In this document: one piece after another, positions 8,829 to 17,381 of the stretch
Layout of the letters: every line of letters begins with the position of its first letter
How positions within the stretch are numbered: position 1 is the stretch's first letter
Assembly: GCA_028288595.1 (NCBI GenBank)
Contig: JAQBNK010000168.1
Location: 1-64,000, forward strand
Length of the DNA: 64,000 nt
Reading direction: 5' to 3'
Source: Chitinophagaceae bacterium
Lineage (GTDB): Bacteria; Bacteroidota; Bacteroidia; Chitinophagales; Chitinophagaceae
The notes under the pieces: model-generated
Database searches by the model: none
What the model was told of the DNA's origin: nothing
The model's input: only the letters and a program-made list of their open reading frames with translations
Translations under genes and position numbers: made by a program

Positions 8829-9098
8829 TCAGACTGCATCTTTCTCTTCATTTCCCGAGCTACCCTTTCCTGTTGTTCCTGAAGCCTCAGTTTCACTATC
8901 GTCGTCCCACTCTATTTCATCTAATTCAGGATCATCGATGTCATTCTCTTCCCTATTTTTTTCATACAATACGGACTCATCATCCATTTCAACACCGCGA
9001 AAAGATTCATTTGCAGGCATACCCCTGTCTCGCATGTTATCATTTGTCATTTCATTTTCCCTGCTATCATTTCGAACGTTCCTATCCTCGGTTTTCAT
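8829..9098 (-). CDS. Small acidic hydrophilic protein, unknown
   Basis: An 89-residue, strongly acidic, low-hydrophobicity product with a patch NDIDDPELDEIEWDDDSE and a Gly/Ser-rich end. There is no signal peptide, cysteine or recognisable domain, and it is probably disordered. It resembles in composition, not in clear alignment, the products at 6817-7059 and 51744-52325. The function is unknown. Confidence 0.6.
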   Translation of the reverse strand: MKTEDRNVRNDSRENEMTNDNMRDRGMPANESFRGVEMDDESVLYEKNREENDIDDPELDEIEWDDDSETEASGTTGKGSSGNEEKDAV

Positions 9099-9201
9099 AT
9101 CAATTTATTTAAGTGAATAATTTAAAGTAAAACTCAACTATCAGACCATTGAACCAGGCTGCTGGCATAATAATTACAGGATGATTAAATAAACTGCGGC
9201 A

Positions 9202-9459
9202 ATGGCATTAAATGAAAGATTGATCAGGAAGCTGGATAAACAGTTTGAACCATCATCATTGTTAAGTATGCGGTTCGCAGAAAAAGATCTGTCTTTTCAA
9301 ACTGATGAAAACGGTTACCCCATTTTATTGTTTATCGGGAAAAAGCAGGAAAATGGATCAATTAAGGGCGAACGATATTCACGGGTTTTAAAATTTACTG
9401 CTGATGGAAAAAAGATAAAAGATCATTGGGACTTAAAAGGGAAGGCCGGCACAAAATGA
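9202..9459 (+). CDS. Small hypothetical protein
   Basis: An 85-residue protein starting MALNERLIRKLDKQF, with alternating charged and hydrophobic stretches (NGYPILLFIGKKQENGSIKGE) that suggest a small beta-rich fold, and a basic C-terminus. No signal peptide. It lies upstream of ispH on the same strand with 110 bp between, and an ispH-proximal promoter box suggests separate transcription. The family is not recognised. Confidence 0.6.
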   Translation: MALNERLIRKLDKQFEPSSLLSMRFAEKDLSFQTDENGYPILLFIGKKQENGSIKGERYSRVLKFTADGKKIKDHWDLKGKAGTK

Positions 9460-9550
9460 CTTCATACAGGCGGTACGACATTACACGCAAGCTTTAACAT
9501 TCCATGATGTGGTGATGCAACCTTCACAGTTCGCACATAGTAAAACTTAC

Positions 9551-9558
9551 TACCTTTG
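9551..9558 (+). promoter_or_regulatory. TAnnTTTG -7 box upstream of ispH
   Basis: TACCTTTG lies 11 bp before the ispH start codon and matches the Bacteroidota sigma-ABfr -7 consensus TAnnTTTG. A convincing TTTG at -33 was not seen. Confidence 0.55.
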
Positions 9559-9569
9559 CGCCTGTAATT

Positions 9570-10802
9570 ATGAAGCAATTTAATGTCCCCAATATTTATC
9601 GCAGCAGCCTTGTAAGCGCAATAAAAAATAAGCGCAAGCAGGATGATAAATTAAAAAAGGATTTCTCTCCTACTTTGCTGGATCTCGGTCCCGTGCAATT
9701 TTACCTTGCCCGGCATTTTGGCTTTTGTTATGGTGTTGAGAACGCAATTGAAATAGCTTTCACAACAATTGATGAGAACCCGGGCAAAAGAATTTTTCTT
9801 TTGAGTGAAATGATCCATAATCCACAGGTAAATGCTGACCTCCAGGCAAAAGGTGTTCAGTTTTTACAGGACACAAATGGCAAACAATTAATTCCTTTTG
9901 ACACCCTTTCCGCAGATGATATCGTTCTTATCCCTGCTTTTGGAACTACGCTTCAGATTGAATCAGTTTTAAGAGAAAAAGGAATTCATATTGAAAACTA
10001 TAACACAACATGTCCATTTGTTGAAAAGGTCTGGAACCGCAGTGAACAAATTGCTTCCCGGGGTTACAGTATTGTAGTGCATGGCAAACCAAGACACGAA
10101 GAAACGAGAGCTACATTTTCTCACGCTTCATCCAAAACGCCAACCATAGTTGTGAATGATATGGCCGAAGCCATTGAACTTGGAAAATACATTACTGGTG
10201 AAAAAAGATCTGAAGATTTTTACGAAAAATTCAAAGGCAGGTTTTCCCCGGGTTTTGATATTGATAAAGACCTTTCCCGTATCGGTGTCGTAAATCAAAC
10301 GACGCAGCTTGCATCAGACACGCAGGCTATAGCCGATTATCTTAAAAGTATAATGAAGAAAAAGTATAACCTGGATGAAAGCAGGCTGAATGAACATTTT
10401 GCTGATACAAGAGATACCTTATGCTATGCTACCTATGATAATCAAACTGCTGCTGCGGGCTTACTTGAAATTCATGGTGACCTTGCCGTTGTAATCGGGG
10501 GGTATAACAGCAGCAATACTTCTCACCTTGTTGAACTTTGTGAAAGCAAATTACCTACTTACTTTATCAATTCGCCTGATAAGATCATTTCAAAAAATGA
10601 GATCATTAATTGTAACTGGCGAACTAAAGAAGAAAAACATTTTTTTGAATTTATTCCTTCAAAAGAACCCGTAAAGATATTGGTTACAAGTGGCGCCAGT
10701 TGCCCTGATGCGCTGGTAGAAGACGTAATCGAAAAAATAGCTTCTTTCTTTTTTGTAAGCGAAAAACTTGAAGGGATAGAGAAAGAATATATGGAAGCTT
10801 AG
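9570..10802 (+). CDS. ispH: 4-hydroxy-3-methylbut-2-enyl diphosphate reductase
   Basis: IspH catalyses the last step of the MEP isoprenoid pathway, reducing HMBPP to IPP and DMAPP with an iron-sulfur cluster. The three cluster cysteines are visible in context: Cys53 (HFGFCYGVENA), Cys148 (TTCPFVEKV) and Cys285 (DTLCYATYDNQ). The substrate-binding VNQTT motif is near 241 and TSGASCPD near 375. At 410 residues it is the long form found in Bacteroidota, with an N-terminal extension and an insertion around 205-235 relative to the ~310-residue E. coli protein. Its stop overlaps that of cmk by 4 bp. Confidence 0.95.
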   Translation: MKQFNVPNIYRSSLVSAIKNKRKQDDKLKKDFSPTLLDLGPVQFYLARHFGFCYGVENAIEIAFTTIDENPGKRIFLLSEMIHNPQVNADLQAKGVQFLQDTNGKQLIPFDTLSADDIVLIPAFGTTLQIESVLREKGIHIENYNTTCPFVEKVWNRSEQIASRGYSIVVHGKPRHEETRATFSHASSKTPTIVVNDMAEAIELGKYITGEKRSEDFYEKFKGRFSPGFDIDKDLSRIGVVNQTTQLASDTQAIADYLKSIMKKKYNLDESRLNEHFADTRDTLCYATYDNQTAAAGLLEIHGDLAVVIGGYNSSNTSHLVELCESKLPTYFINSPDKIISKNEIINCNWRTKEEKHFFEFIPSKEPVKILVTSGASCPDALVEDVIEKIASFFFVSEKLEGIEKEYMEA

Positions 10803-11485
10803 ACCAGGGCTTCCAGCTTTTCATTTGCCCAGTTTAGCGCAATATCCAGCTGTTCTTTCTTTGTAAGATTGCTGTTATCAAGTATCACTGCATCATCCGC
10901 TTTTCGCAAGGGACTTACTTCCCGGTTACTATCAATATAATCACGCATTTCTAAATTGCTTCTTACTTCTTCAATAGTTATCAGGGGATTTTTTTCAAAC
11001 AATTCTTTAAAGCGTCTTTCAACTCTTACGGCAGGGTCAGCGGTAACGAATATTTTCAGTTCGGCTCTTGGAAAAACAGTTGTTCCAATATCCCTTCCAT
11101 CCATCACTATTCCTTTTCTCTTACCCATTTTTTGCTGCTGATCAACTGCAAATTCTCTCACTTCCTTAATAGCCGCCACTTCACTTACGCTTTCATTTAT
11201 AAGCATATCCCTGATCAGCATCTCAACATTTTCATCATTCAAATGCATATCGGCAATACCTGTATTAATATTCAAATGAAAATCGAGATTGATATTTTGC
11301 AATGCTTCAGTCACGTTCTTTGTTTTGCTCCAGTCCATGTGATTCCTGAGAAAATACAGCGTTATCGCCCTGTACATGGCGCCGCTATCTATAAATGTAT
11401 AATTCAGCTCTTTTGCCAGTTCCCTTGCCAGGGTGCTTTTACCACAGGAAGAAAAACCATCGATTGTAATAATTATCTTTCGCAT
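10799..11485 (-). CDS. cmk: (d)CMP kinase
   Basis: Cytidylate kinase phosphorylates CMP and dCMP with ATP. The P-loop GFSSCGKST is at residues 10-18 from the ATG at 11485, which I prefer over the in-frame ATG at 11506 because family members begin with this strand. FIDSGAMYRA, VMDGRDIGTTVFP and IDSNREVSPL are the expected nucleotide-binding segments. 228 residues is the normal length. It is downstream of lolA on the same strand, and its 3' end overlaps ispH tail to tail. Confidence 0.95.
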   Translation of the reverse strand: MRKIIITIDGFSSCGKSTLARELAKELNYTFIDSGAMYRAITLYFLRNHMDWSKTKNVTEALQNINLDFHLNINTGIADMHLNDENVEMLIRDMLINESVSEVAAIKEVREFAVDQQQKMGKRKGIVMDGRDIGTTVFPRAELKIFVTADPAVRVERRFKELFEKNPLITIEEVRSNLEMRDYIDSNREVSPLRKADDAVILDNSNLTKKEQLDIALNWANEKLEALV

Positions 11486-11531
11486 ACCGCCGTAAAAATG
11501 CATCAAATTAATGGGAAAAACAATGAGGATT

Positions 11532-11621
11532 ATGTTGAAGGTTAAATGTTGAATGGAGTCCTTAAAAAAATAATGCTGAACAAAAAAAATTCATTCAGCA
11601 TTCAATATAAAAAATCAACAT
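11532..11621. repeat. Intergenic imperfect inverted repeat, partly heptad-periodic
   Basis: ATGTTGA-type units (11532-11554) face a complementary right side (CATTCAGCATTCAA, 11592-11621) across the gap between lolA and cmk. The pairing is interrupted. It belongs to the low-complexity hairpin class seen elsewhere and could attenuate lolA read-through into cmk. Confidence 0.45.
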
Positions 11622-11626
11622 AAAAA

Positions 11627-12253
11627 TTACTGCTCTATCACCTCCACTCCGGGATGTTTTTTTGTATCGAAGGTAAAACGGCTATCAGGCAATGCGGCAT
11701 TAGTATTCACATTCCGCAGATCAAATTCAATTTTATTATCACTCTTATCAATCACCTGTGCTTTTGTGATGAGTTTTTTAGCCTTGTCGACAAAAACCGT
11801 AACCTGTTTGAAATTCTTTCGTTTATCAACAGGCATCATTAGTATCTGGTAAGTGCTGCCAGCAGAACTCACCAGCTTTGACGTAAAATCTTTATCATAA
11901 AAATTAGTGAGTAATCGTTGCGGAGATAAGGTATGGCTATCATTATCTATATCTGAAACAGTAACCTCTTTGTCGCCATTAAAATTCCAGGATTTATTTC
12001 CGTCTGAATATATTTCAGTACTTCCTTGCTTAATAAAATATTTTTGTCCTTTAATGGAAATTTTACCGATAACCGAATTCCTTTTAATGTTTTTGCGGTC
12101 TTTTGTTATATAAGAGAAATCGGCAGTGATACCTTTAAAACCTTTTACCCGGCTACTTACATCATCCAATATCTTTTTTGCCTGTGGATCATTCTGAGCA
12201 AAGCCCGTAAGGAATAATCCAAGCAAAACCATCGATCCGAAAAATTTTTTCAT
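11627..12253 (-). CDS. lolA: Outer membrane lipoprotein carrier protein LolA
   Basis: A signal peptide (MKKFFGSMVLLGLFLTGFA) precedes a LolA-type half-barrel of about 190 residues, with the family segments VKGFKGITADFSY, GQKYFIKQGSTEIYSDG and a C-terminal LPDSRFTFD. LolA carries lipoproteins through the periplasm from the inner to the outer membrane. It lies 85 bp downstream of ftsK, an arrangement I recall as common in this phylum. A TATCTTTG box lies upstream of its start, so it may also have its own promoter. Confidence 0.88.
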   Translation of the reverse strand: MKKFFGSMVLLGLFLTGFAQNDPQAKKILDDVSSRVKGFKGITADFSYITKDRKNIKRNSVIGKISIKGQKYFIKQGSTEIYSDGNKSWNFNGDKEVTVSDIDNDSHTLSPQRLLTNFYDKDFTSKLVSSAGSTYQILMMPVDKRKNFKQVTVFVDKAKKLITKAQVIDKSDNKIEFDLRNVNTNAALPDSRFTFDTKKHPGVEVIEQ

Positions 12254-12272
12254 TGGTTGTTATTTAATTATG

Positions 12273-12280
12273 CAAAGATA
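12273..12280 (-). promoter_or_regulatory. TAnnTTTG -7 box upstream of lolA
   Basis: On the minus strand TATCTTTG lies 19 bp before the lolA start codon and matches the Bacteroidota -7 consensus. Confidence 0.5.
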
Positions 12281-12338
12281 ACAATTGCAGTGCCAGTAAG
12301 ACGGCGTATCAAGAGCAACGTTTAACGGTATAAAAAAG

Positions 12339-14915
12339 TTAACCCAGTTGGGTGAGTATTTCAGCAAGATCAGATTCTGTCTTAACATGCACCTCTCTAA
12401 CTTTACTACCCAGATTGGGCCCTACAATGCCGGCCGCTTCCAGTTGATCCATCAATCGCCCTGCCCTGTTATAACCGAGTTTCATTCTCCGTTGAATTAA
12501 TGAAGTGCTCCCGGTTTGATTTTGTACGATCAATCTTGCCGCATCTTCAAATAAAGGATCACGATCTGAAAGATCGAAGTCCCTTCCTTCCTGGTCTTTT
12601 TCATCTACGTATTCAGGTAAAAGAAAGGCCTGGGGGTATCCACGCTGATCGCCGATAAATTCGCAAATTTTTTCTACTTCAGGAGTATCAACAAAAGCAC
12701 ATTGCAACCTTGTGATCTCTCCGTTATAACTGATCAGCATATCTCCTTTACCAATTAATTGTTCTGCACCACCGGCATCAAGAATTGTACGGCTGTCAAT
12801 TTTCGAAGACACCTTAAATGCTATACGTGCAGGGAAGTTTGCTTTGATCGTTCCTGTAATAATATTAACAGAAGGCCTTTGCGTAGCAATGATCAGGTGA
12901 ATACCAACTGCACGGGCAAGCTGCGCCAGTCTTGCGATAGGCATTTCTACTTCTTTTCCTGCAGTCATGATCAGGTCAGCAAATTCGTCTACAACCAATA
13001 CAATAAACGGCAGATATTGATGGCCTTTCTGTGGGTTTAATTTTCGTTTGGTAAACTTCTCATTGTACTCACGGATATTACGGCATCCCGCTTCTTTCAA
13101 AAGGTCGTAGCGGTTATCCATTTCTATACACAATGCATTTAAAGTGTAGATCACTTTTTTTGTATCAGTGATGATCGCATCTTCTTCACCTGGCAGTTTT
13201 GCAAGAAAGTGTTTTTCAATTACCCTGTATAAACTTAGCTCTACTTTTTTAGGATCAACCAACACGAACTTTAGTTGCGACGGATGTTTTTTGTATAATA
13301 AAGAAACCAGCAGTGTGTTGATACCAACAGACTTACCCTGGCCCGTTGCACCTGCCATCAGCAGGTGCGGCATACTGGCAAGATCTACTATAAAGTTTTC
13401 ATTATCGATCTTCTTACCGATAGCGATCGGGAGTGAGAAATTATTATTCTGAAACTTATCTGAAGCGAGCAATGTTTTCATACTCACCACTGTTTTCCTC
13501 ACATTGGGCACTTCGATCCCAATTGTTCCCTTGCCGGGAATGGGCGCAATGATACGGATACCTAGCGCGGCCAGGCTTAAGGCAATATCATCCTCCAGGT
13601 TTTTGATTCGGCTTATGCGTACACCCGGGGCAGGCACTATTTCATATAAAGTAACGGTTGGGCCAACGGTTGCACTGATCCGCTGGATTGAAATATCATA
13701 ATTACTGAGCGTCGCAATGATCTGGTTTTTATTTGCATCCAGTTCAGCAGGATCATGGACTATTTTTTCACTGCCATGAGCCTCCAGCAAATTAAGAGAA
13801 GGATATTTATAATCTTTAAGGTCTAAAGTCGGCTCATAATTAGTTTGAAGACTTCCGGGCGGAAGTTCAATTTCCTCTTCGTCTTCATCAGACTTTTCTT
13901 TAATCTCTAATTCCAGGTCAGGAATGTTTTCTTTAACCGCAGGCTTGGGAGCGATCACCGTTACAGGAGATAGAGGCGGCAATTTTGCGGTCTTCAGATC
14001 TTCTTCTTCCGCTTCTATTGGCAGTTCTTCCAGGTCTTCCATTTCATCCTCTTCTAAAATATCTTCCCGGGCGTTTTTTTCAACAAGAGAAAATTGATTC
14101 AAAGGATCATGATGCAACTGTTCTGCCGGCATAATAACAGTGATGTTACCGCTATCCTGTTTTAATTTATTGGTGATGGCTTCTTCAGCACCTATCATGG
14201 AGCCGAGGGGTAATGCAGTTTCATCATCCTCATCCAATTCATCAGAACTAAACGCCGGATTCAGCGGTTCATCAATAACAGCAGGCTTTATTTTTCGCTC
14301 TGGTAATTTAAAAGTTGGATTAAAACGCCATATCACATAACTGAATACTGCAACAAATAATAAACAACCTGTTCCTACTTTACCGATCCATTTTACCAGC
14401 CACGATTCCATTAATTCTCCTGCCGCGCCTCCAAAAGAAAAAGCATTGTGTTCAGTAAAAAAAGCAAGTGCAACACTGAAGACAAGTAAGCCTGCCAGCA
14501 TATATTTTAAATTGCGGGCAAGGCTAAAGACTTTCTTACCAAACAATAAATTCACTCCAAGTACAAAAAAGAAAGTGCAGAAAAGAAATGCTGCAATTCC
14601 AAAACCTTTATAAATAAATAAATGAGCTATATAGGCGCCAAGAACACCCAGCAGATTGTTAACTCTTACATCGTCTGTACTAAATATTTGTACCCCGAAT
14701 TGGTGAACTTTATCCTGGTCTTCCTGCCAGGTAAAAAGATATGAAGTGAATGCGACGAAGAGAAACACTGTCGTCAGCAGGCTCATTGTGCCGGCTATCT
14801 TGTAAGTTCTTTCATCCTTTACAATTTCCTGCACGGTAACCTGTTCCTCTGTGTCAGGTTTTAACTGGTCCGGGTCGGGTGGCGGCGGTGCCTTTTGCTT
14901 TAATCTGTTGGCCAT
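12339..14915 (-). CDS. ftsK: DNA translocase FtsK
   Basis: An 858-residue FtsK/SpoIIIE protein that pumps DNA through the closing septum and activates dimer resolution. N-terminal membrane segments lie within about residues 40-200. An acidic, Pro-rich linker follows (about 210-380). The motor has a Walker A motif (GATGQGKSVG, near residue 525) and Walker B (VLVVDEFADL, near 640). The C-terminal winged-helix gamma domain reads RRMKLGYNRAGRLMDQLE. All essential parts are present and the length is normal for the phylum. The first gene of an ftsK-lolA-cmk run, with its own TATATTTG box. Confidence 0.96.
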   Translation of the reverse strand: MANRLKQKAPPPPDPDQLKPDTEEQVTVQEIVKDERTYKIAGTMSLLTTVFLFVAFTSYLFTWQEDQDKVHQFGVQIFSTDDVRVNNLLGVLGAYIAHLFIYKGFGIAAFLFCTFFFVLGVNLLFGKKVFSLARNLKYMLAGLLVFSVALAFFTEHNAFSFGGAAGELMESWLVKWIGKVGTGCLLFVAVFSYVIWRFNPTFKLPERKIKPAVIDEPLNPAFSSDELDEDDETALPLGSMIGAEEAITNKLKQDSGNITVIMPAEQLHHDPLNQFSLVEKNAREDILEEDEMEDLEELPIEAEEEDLKTAKLPPLSPVTVIAPKPAVKENIPDLELEIKEKSDEDEEEIELPPGSLQTNYEPTLDLKDYKYPSLNLLEAHGSEKIVHDPAELDANKNQIIATLSNYDISIQRISATVGPTVTLYEIVPAPGVRISRIKNLEDDIALSLAALGIRIIAPIPGKGTIGIEVPNVRKTVVSMKTLLASDKFQNNNFSLPIAIGKKIDNENFIVDLASMPHLLMAGATGQGKSVGINTLLVSLLYKKHPSQLKFVLVDPKKVELSLYRVIEKHFLAKLPGEEDAIITDTKKVIYTLNALCIEMDNRYDLLKEAGCRNIREYNEKFTKRKLNPQKGHQYLPFIVLVVDEFADLIMTAGKEVEMPIARLAQLARAVGIHLIIATQRPSVNIITGTIKANFPARIAFKVSSKIDSRTILDAGGAEQLIGKGDMLISYNGEITRLQCAFVDTPEVEKICEFIGDQRGYPQAFLLPEYVDEKDQEGRDFDLSDRDPLFEDAARLIVQNQTGSTSLIQRRMKLGYNRAGRLMDQLEAAGIVGPNLGSKVREVHVKTESDLAEILTQLG

Positions 14916-14926
14916 AAATCTGCTGA

Positions 14927-14934
14927 CAAATATA
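14927..14934 (-). promoter_or_regulatory. TAnnTTTG -7 box upstream of ftsK
   Basis: On the minus strand TATATTTG sits 11 bp before the ftsK start codon, giving a very short predicted leader. Confidence 0.55.
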
Positions 14935-14999
14935 ACGGGAAAGATAAGAGAATTATGCTGAAGAAGCAGGAGAAGGGCTATTTATGTTTGATGTGCATT

Positions 15000-15068
15000 A
15001 AAGTCAAAATTCAAAACTAAAAATTCAAAATAGAAGTGCTCTTTTTTGAATTTTGGATTTTGAATTTT
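15000..15068. repeat. Heptad-periodic inverted repeat in the divergent ftsK/rnz region
   Basis: The left arm uses AAAGTCA, AAATTCA, AAACTAA, AAATTCA units (15000-15027); the right arm uses TTTGAAT and TTTGGAT units (15045-15065). The arms are mutually complementary with few mismatches. Unlike most copies it lies between divergent genes, so it is unlikely to be a plain terminator. Confidence 0.65.
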
Positions 15069-15147
15069 CCGCTTCGTTAATTTCTGGTATCATTTTTTCA
15101 TTTAATATTGTCGGTATTCTTTCTCAGTCCTTTCAATAGAAATTTCG

Positions 15148-16050
15148 ATGTTTGGTTTAACTATTTTGGGTAATAACTCTGCTATTCCTGCTTATGACCG
15201 CCACCCCACTTCGCAGGCGGTTACGTTAAATGAGCAGGTATTCCTGCTGGATTGTGGTGAAGGCACACAAATGCAACTAACGCGTTATAAAGTAAGGAGG
15301 AGCCGCATCAACTATATCTTTATTTCTCACCTGCATGGCGACCATTATTTTGGATTGATAGGGCTGCTTACAAGTATGGGACTTCTCGGCAGAGAGAATG
15401 ATTTACACCTCTTTGCACCGGCACCGCTTGAACATATTATCCAGTTACAACTGAATGCGGCGGATACAAAATTGCCTTACACACTGCGGTTTCATGCACT
15501 AACAGAAGACGCCATCATCGCTGATACAGATAAATTCTCCATAGAATGTTTTAAAGTTTTTCACAGGATCGAATGTTATGGTTTTATTATCCGTGAGAAA
15601 AAAAGATTAAGAAAACTCGACCGCAATAAAGCAATAGAACAGGATATACCCGCCAGCTACTTTGAAAAATTAAAAGATGGGGAAGATTATATAAAACCGG
15701 ATGGGACTGTTGTTAAAAATGAATCAGTAACTAATCCCAATGTTCCTGGCAAAAGTTATGCTTTCGCGGCAGATACCATGTATAAAGAAAGTATTGCAGA
15801 AAAAGTGAAAGATGTAACCCTGCTTTATCATGAAGCAACTTATTTAAAGATCCATTCTGAAAGGGCCACGGATCGTTTTCACAGCACTGCAGAACAGGCA
15901 GCCATGATTGCAAAATCTGCGGGGGTGCAAAAGCTGGTACTGGGACATTTCAGCAGTAAGTATGAAAAACTGGATGAATTTTTAACCGAAGCAAGGGAGA
16001 TTTTTTCCAACACTGATCTTGCCCTGGAAGGCGTCACCTATTTACTATAA
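15148..16050 (+). CDS. rnz: Ribonuclease Z
   Basis: The 300-residue protein is the short form of tRNase Z, which removes tRNA 3' trailers. The metal motif HLHGDH is at residues 61-66, the N-terminal LGNNSAIP and LLDCGEGTQMQL are family hallmarks, and later AADTMYKES, YHEATY and LVLGHFSSKY supply the remaining ligands. This activity suits a genome in which the visible tRNA gene (tRNA-Asp) lacks an encoded CCA. It is convergent with an esterase gene across a long hairpin. Confidence 0.95.
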   Translation: MFGLTILGNNSAIPAYDRHPTSQAVTLNEQVFLLDCGEGTQMQLTRYKVRRSRINYIFISHLHGDHYFGLIGLLTSMGLLGRENDLHLFAPAPLEHIIQLQLNAADTKLPYTLRFHALTEDAIIADTDKFSIECFKVFHRIECYGFIIREKKRLRKLDRNKAIEQDIPASYFEKLKDGEDYIKPDGTVVKNESVTNPNVPGKSYAFAADTMYKESIAEKVKDVTLLYHEATYLKIHSERATDRFHSTAEQAAMIAKSAGVQKLVLGHFSSKYEKLDEFLTEAREIFSNTDLALEGVTYLL

Positions 16051-16124
16051 AATCGAAGATCGAAAGTAAAAAATCGAAAACGAACCGGTCCTATTTTCGA
16101 TTTTCCACTTTCGATTTCCGATTT
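16050..16124. repeat. Long heptad-periodic hairpin between rnz and the convergent esterase
   Basis: Two 31-nt arms (16050-16080 and 16094-16124) are complementary except for about four positions, with a 13-nt loop. The arms consist of 7-nt units such as AATCGAA, GATCGAA, AGTAAAA. It starts at the last base of the rnz stop codon. This is the longest and best-paired member of the class in the window. Confidence 0.8.
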
Positions 16125-17283
16125 ACTTAATGAGCCACTTATAAAATTCAGGGAACTCTTTTCTCCAGGTGGCTTCATTATGTTGCCCAAGCGGGTAAAC
16201 CAGCCTGATCACTTCTATATTCGTTTTCTTTTCTATAATATCAGCCATACGGTTCAAATCCTGTTCAACCCCCTCACCTTCTTTACGTCCTGCATAAAAA
16301 TAAAACCGGTGCAAACTTTTGGGCCAGTTATATAAAGCTGCGTCCTCATATAATTTCGGTGACGCCCAGAATGAGGGTGAGAAAATACCCGCGGCCCCAA
16401 AAACATGCGGGTATGCTATGATGGCATACGCACTGATAAGACCACCCATACTGCTACCTGCGATGAATGTATTTTGTTCATCTTTTTTTGTACGGTAGTG
16501 GGCGTCTACATAAGGTTTGAGTGTACTTACTAAAAATGCCATGTATTGTTTTCCTTCTCCCTTTACCGGGGTGGCAGAATTAGGCAGACTGAAATCATAT
16601 GGCGAGTATTCATTCAATCTTTTAGCACCTCCATTATCAATACCAATAACGATACATTCTTTACCGGTTTGTTGCTGCAAAGAATCAAGCGCTTCATCAA
16701 CTCCCCATTCGCCAAACGCTGCTGTTTGTTCATTAAATAAATTTTGACCGTCCTGCATATAAAGAACAGGGTAATATTTATTTTTTAACTGGCTGTATGA
16801 TTTAGGAAGATAAATCCATATACGCCGGTACCTGTTCAACTGGGGAATAAAAAAAGCGCTGTCCATTAAATGCACTTGTGCAGTTGCGGTATTCGGTTTG
16901 GGTTTATCAGGAAAATCATCACTCCATCCGGGTATATCTATTTCCACTGTAGTATCATTTTGAATTTTTATAAACCGGTTTTTTACTGCTTCTCCTTTTG
17001 CTGTTGTTTCTACTTTTTTCCAGTCGCCGCGTGTGAATTTATATTCATAACTACCTGCAGCGATATCTTTTATTACGATAGCTTTCCTGCCTCCGGCAAA
17101 TGGTTTCAATTTATAATTAGCATCCCCCGCATTCCAGTTATTAAAATTACCTGCGACATAAACATCATCCAGCTTCTTAGCGCCAACCGTATTAACTATT
17201 AACCTGAGACTATACTGCGCCTGTGAGTGTACTGCAAAGGCAACGCACGCAAGAGCGATGAAGGAATGAAATATTTTTTTCAT
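16123..17283 (-). CDS. Exported esterase (esterase D fold) with N-terminal glycogen-binding-like domain
   Basis: From the ATG at 17283 (the frame extends to 17364) a signal peptide ends near SQAQ. Residues about 25-125 resemble an AMPK/CBM48-type beta-sandwich (VYVAGNFNNWNAGD, SYEYKFTRGDWKKVE). Residues about 140-386 are an esterase D-like alpha/beta hydrolase with the nucleophile elbow GSSMGG and late GQHNEATW. Such two-domain proteins include enterochelin-esterase-like and carbohydrate-ester hydrolases. The substrate is unknown. It follows dapA on the same strand after 98 bp. Confidence 0.82.
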   Translation of the reverse strand: MKKIFHSFIALACVAFAVHSQAQYSLRLIVNTVGAKKLDDVYVAGNFNNWNAGDANYKLKPFAGGRKAIVIKDIAAGSYEYKFTRGDWKKVETTAKGEAVKNRFIKIQNDTTVEIDIPGWSDDFPDKPKPNTATAQVHLMDSAFFIPQLNRYRRIWIYLPKSYSQLKNKYYPVLYMQDGQNLFNEQTAAFGEWGVDEALDSLQQQTGKECIVIGIDNGGAKRLNEYSPYDFSLPNSATPVKGEGKQYMAFLVSTLKPYVDAHYRTKKDEQNTFIAGSSMGGLISAYAIIAYPHVFGAAGIFSPSFWASPKLYEDAALYNWPKSLHRFYFYAGRKEGEGVEQDLNRMADIIEKKTNIEVIRLVYPLGQHNEATWRKEFPEFYKWLIK

Positions 17284-17381
17284 TTGGAAAAAAGGGTTTA
17301 AGAAATAACGAGCAAAGAACAAGCAATATTGAGTAGCGAAGGTAACCCATTCATTATTCTGCATTCCTTCTTCTTCAATTC

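Noticed and set aside
8779-9120. Plus-strand Ser/Phe-rich genes opposite the small acidic gene
   Set aside because: Two overlapping plus frames are antisense images of the acidic coding sequence; the terminator placement favours the minus-strand gene.
14140-14340. Plus-strand gene within ftsK linker region
   Set aside because: Low-complexity antisense frame of the acidic FtsK linker.
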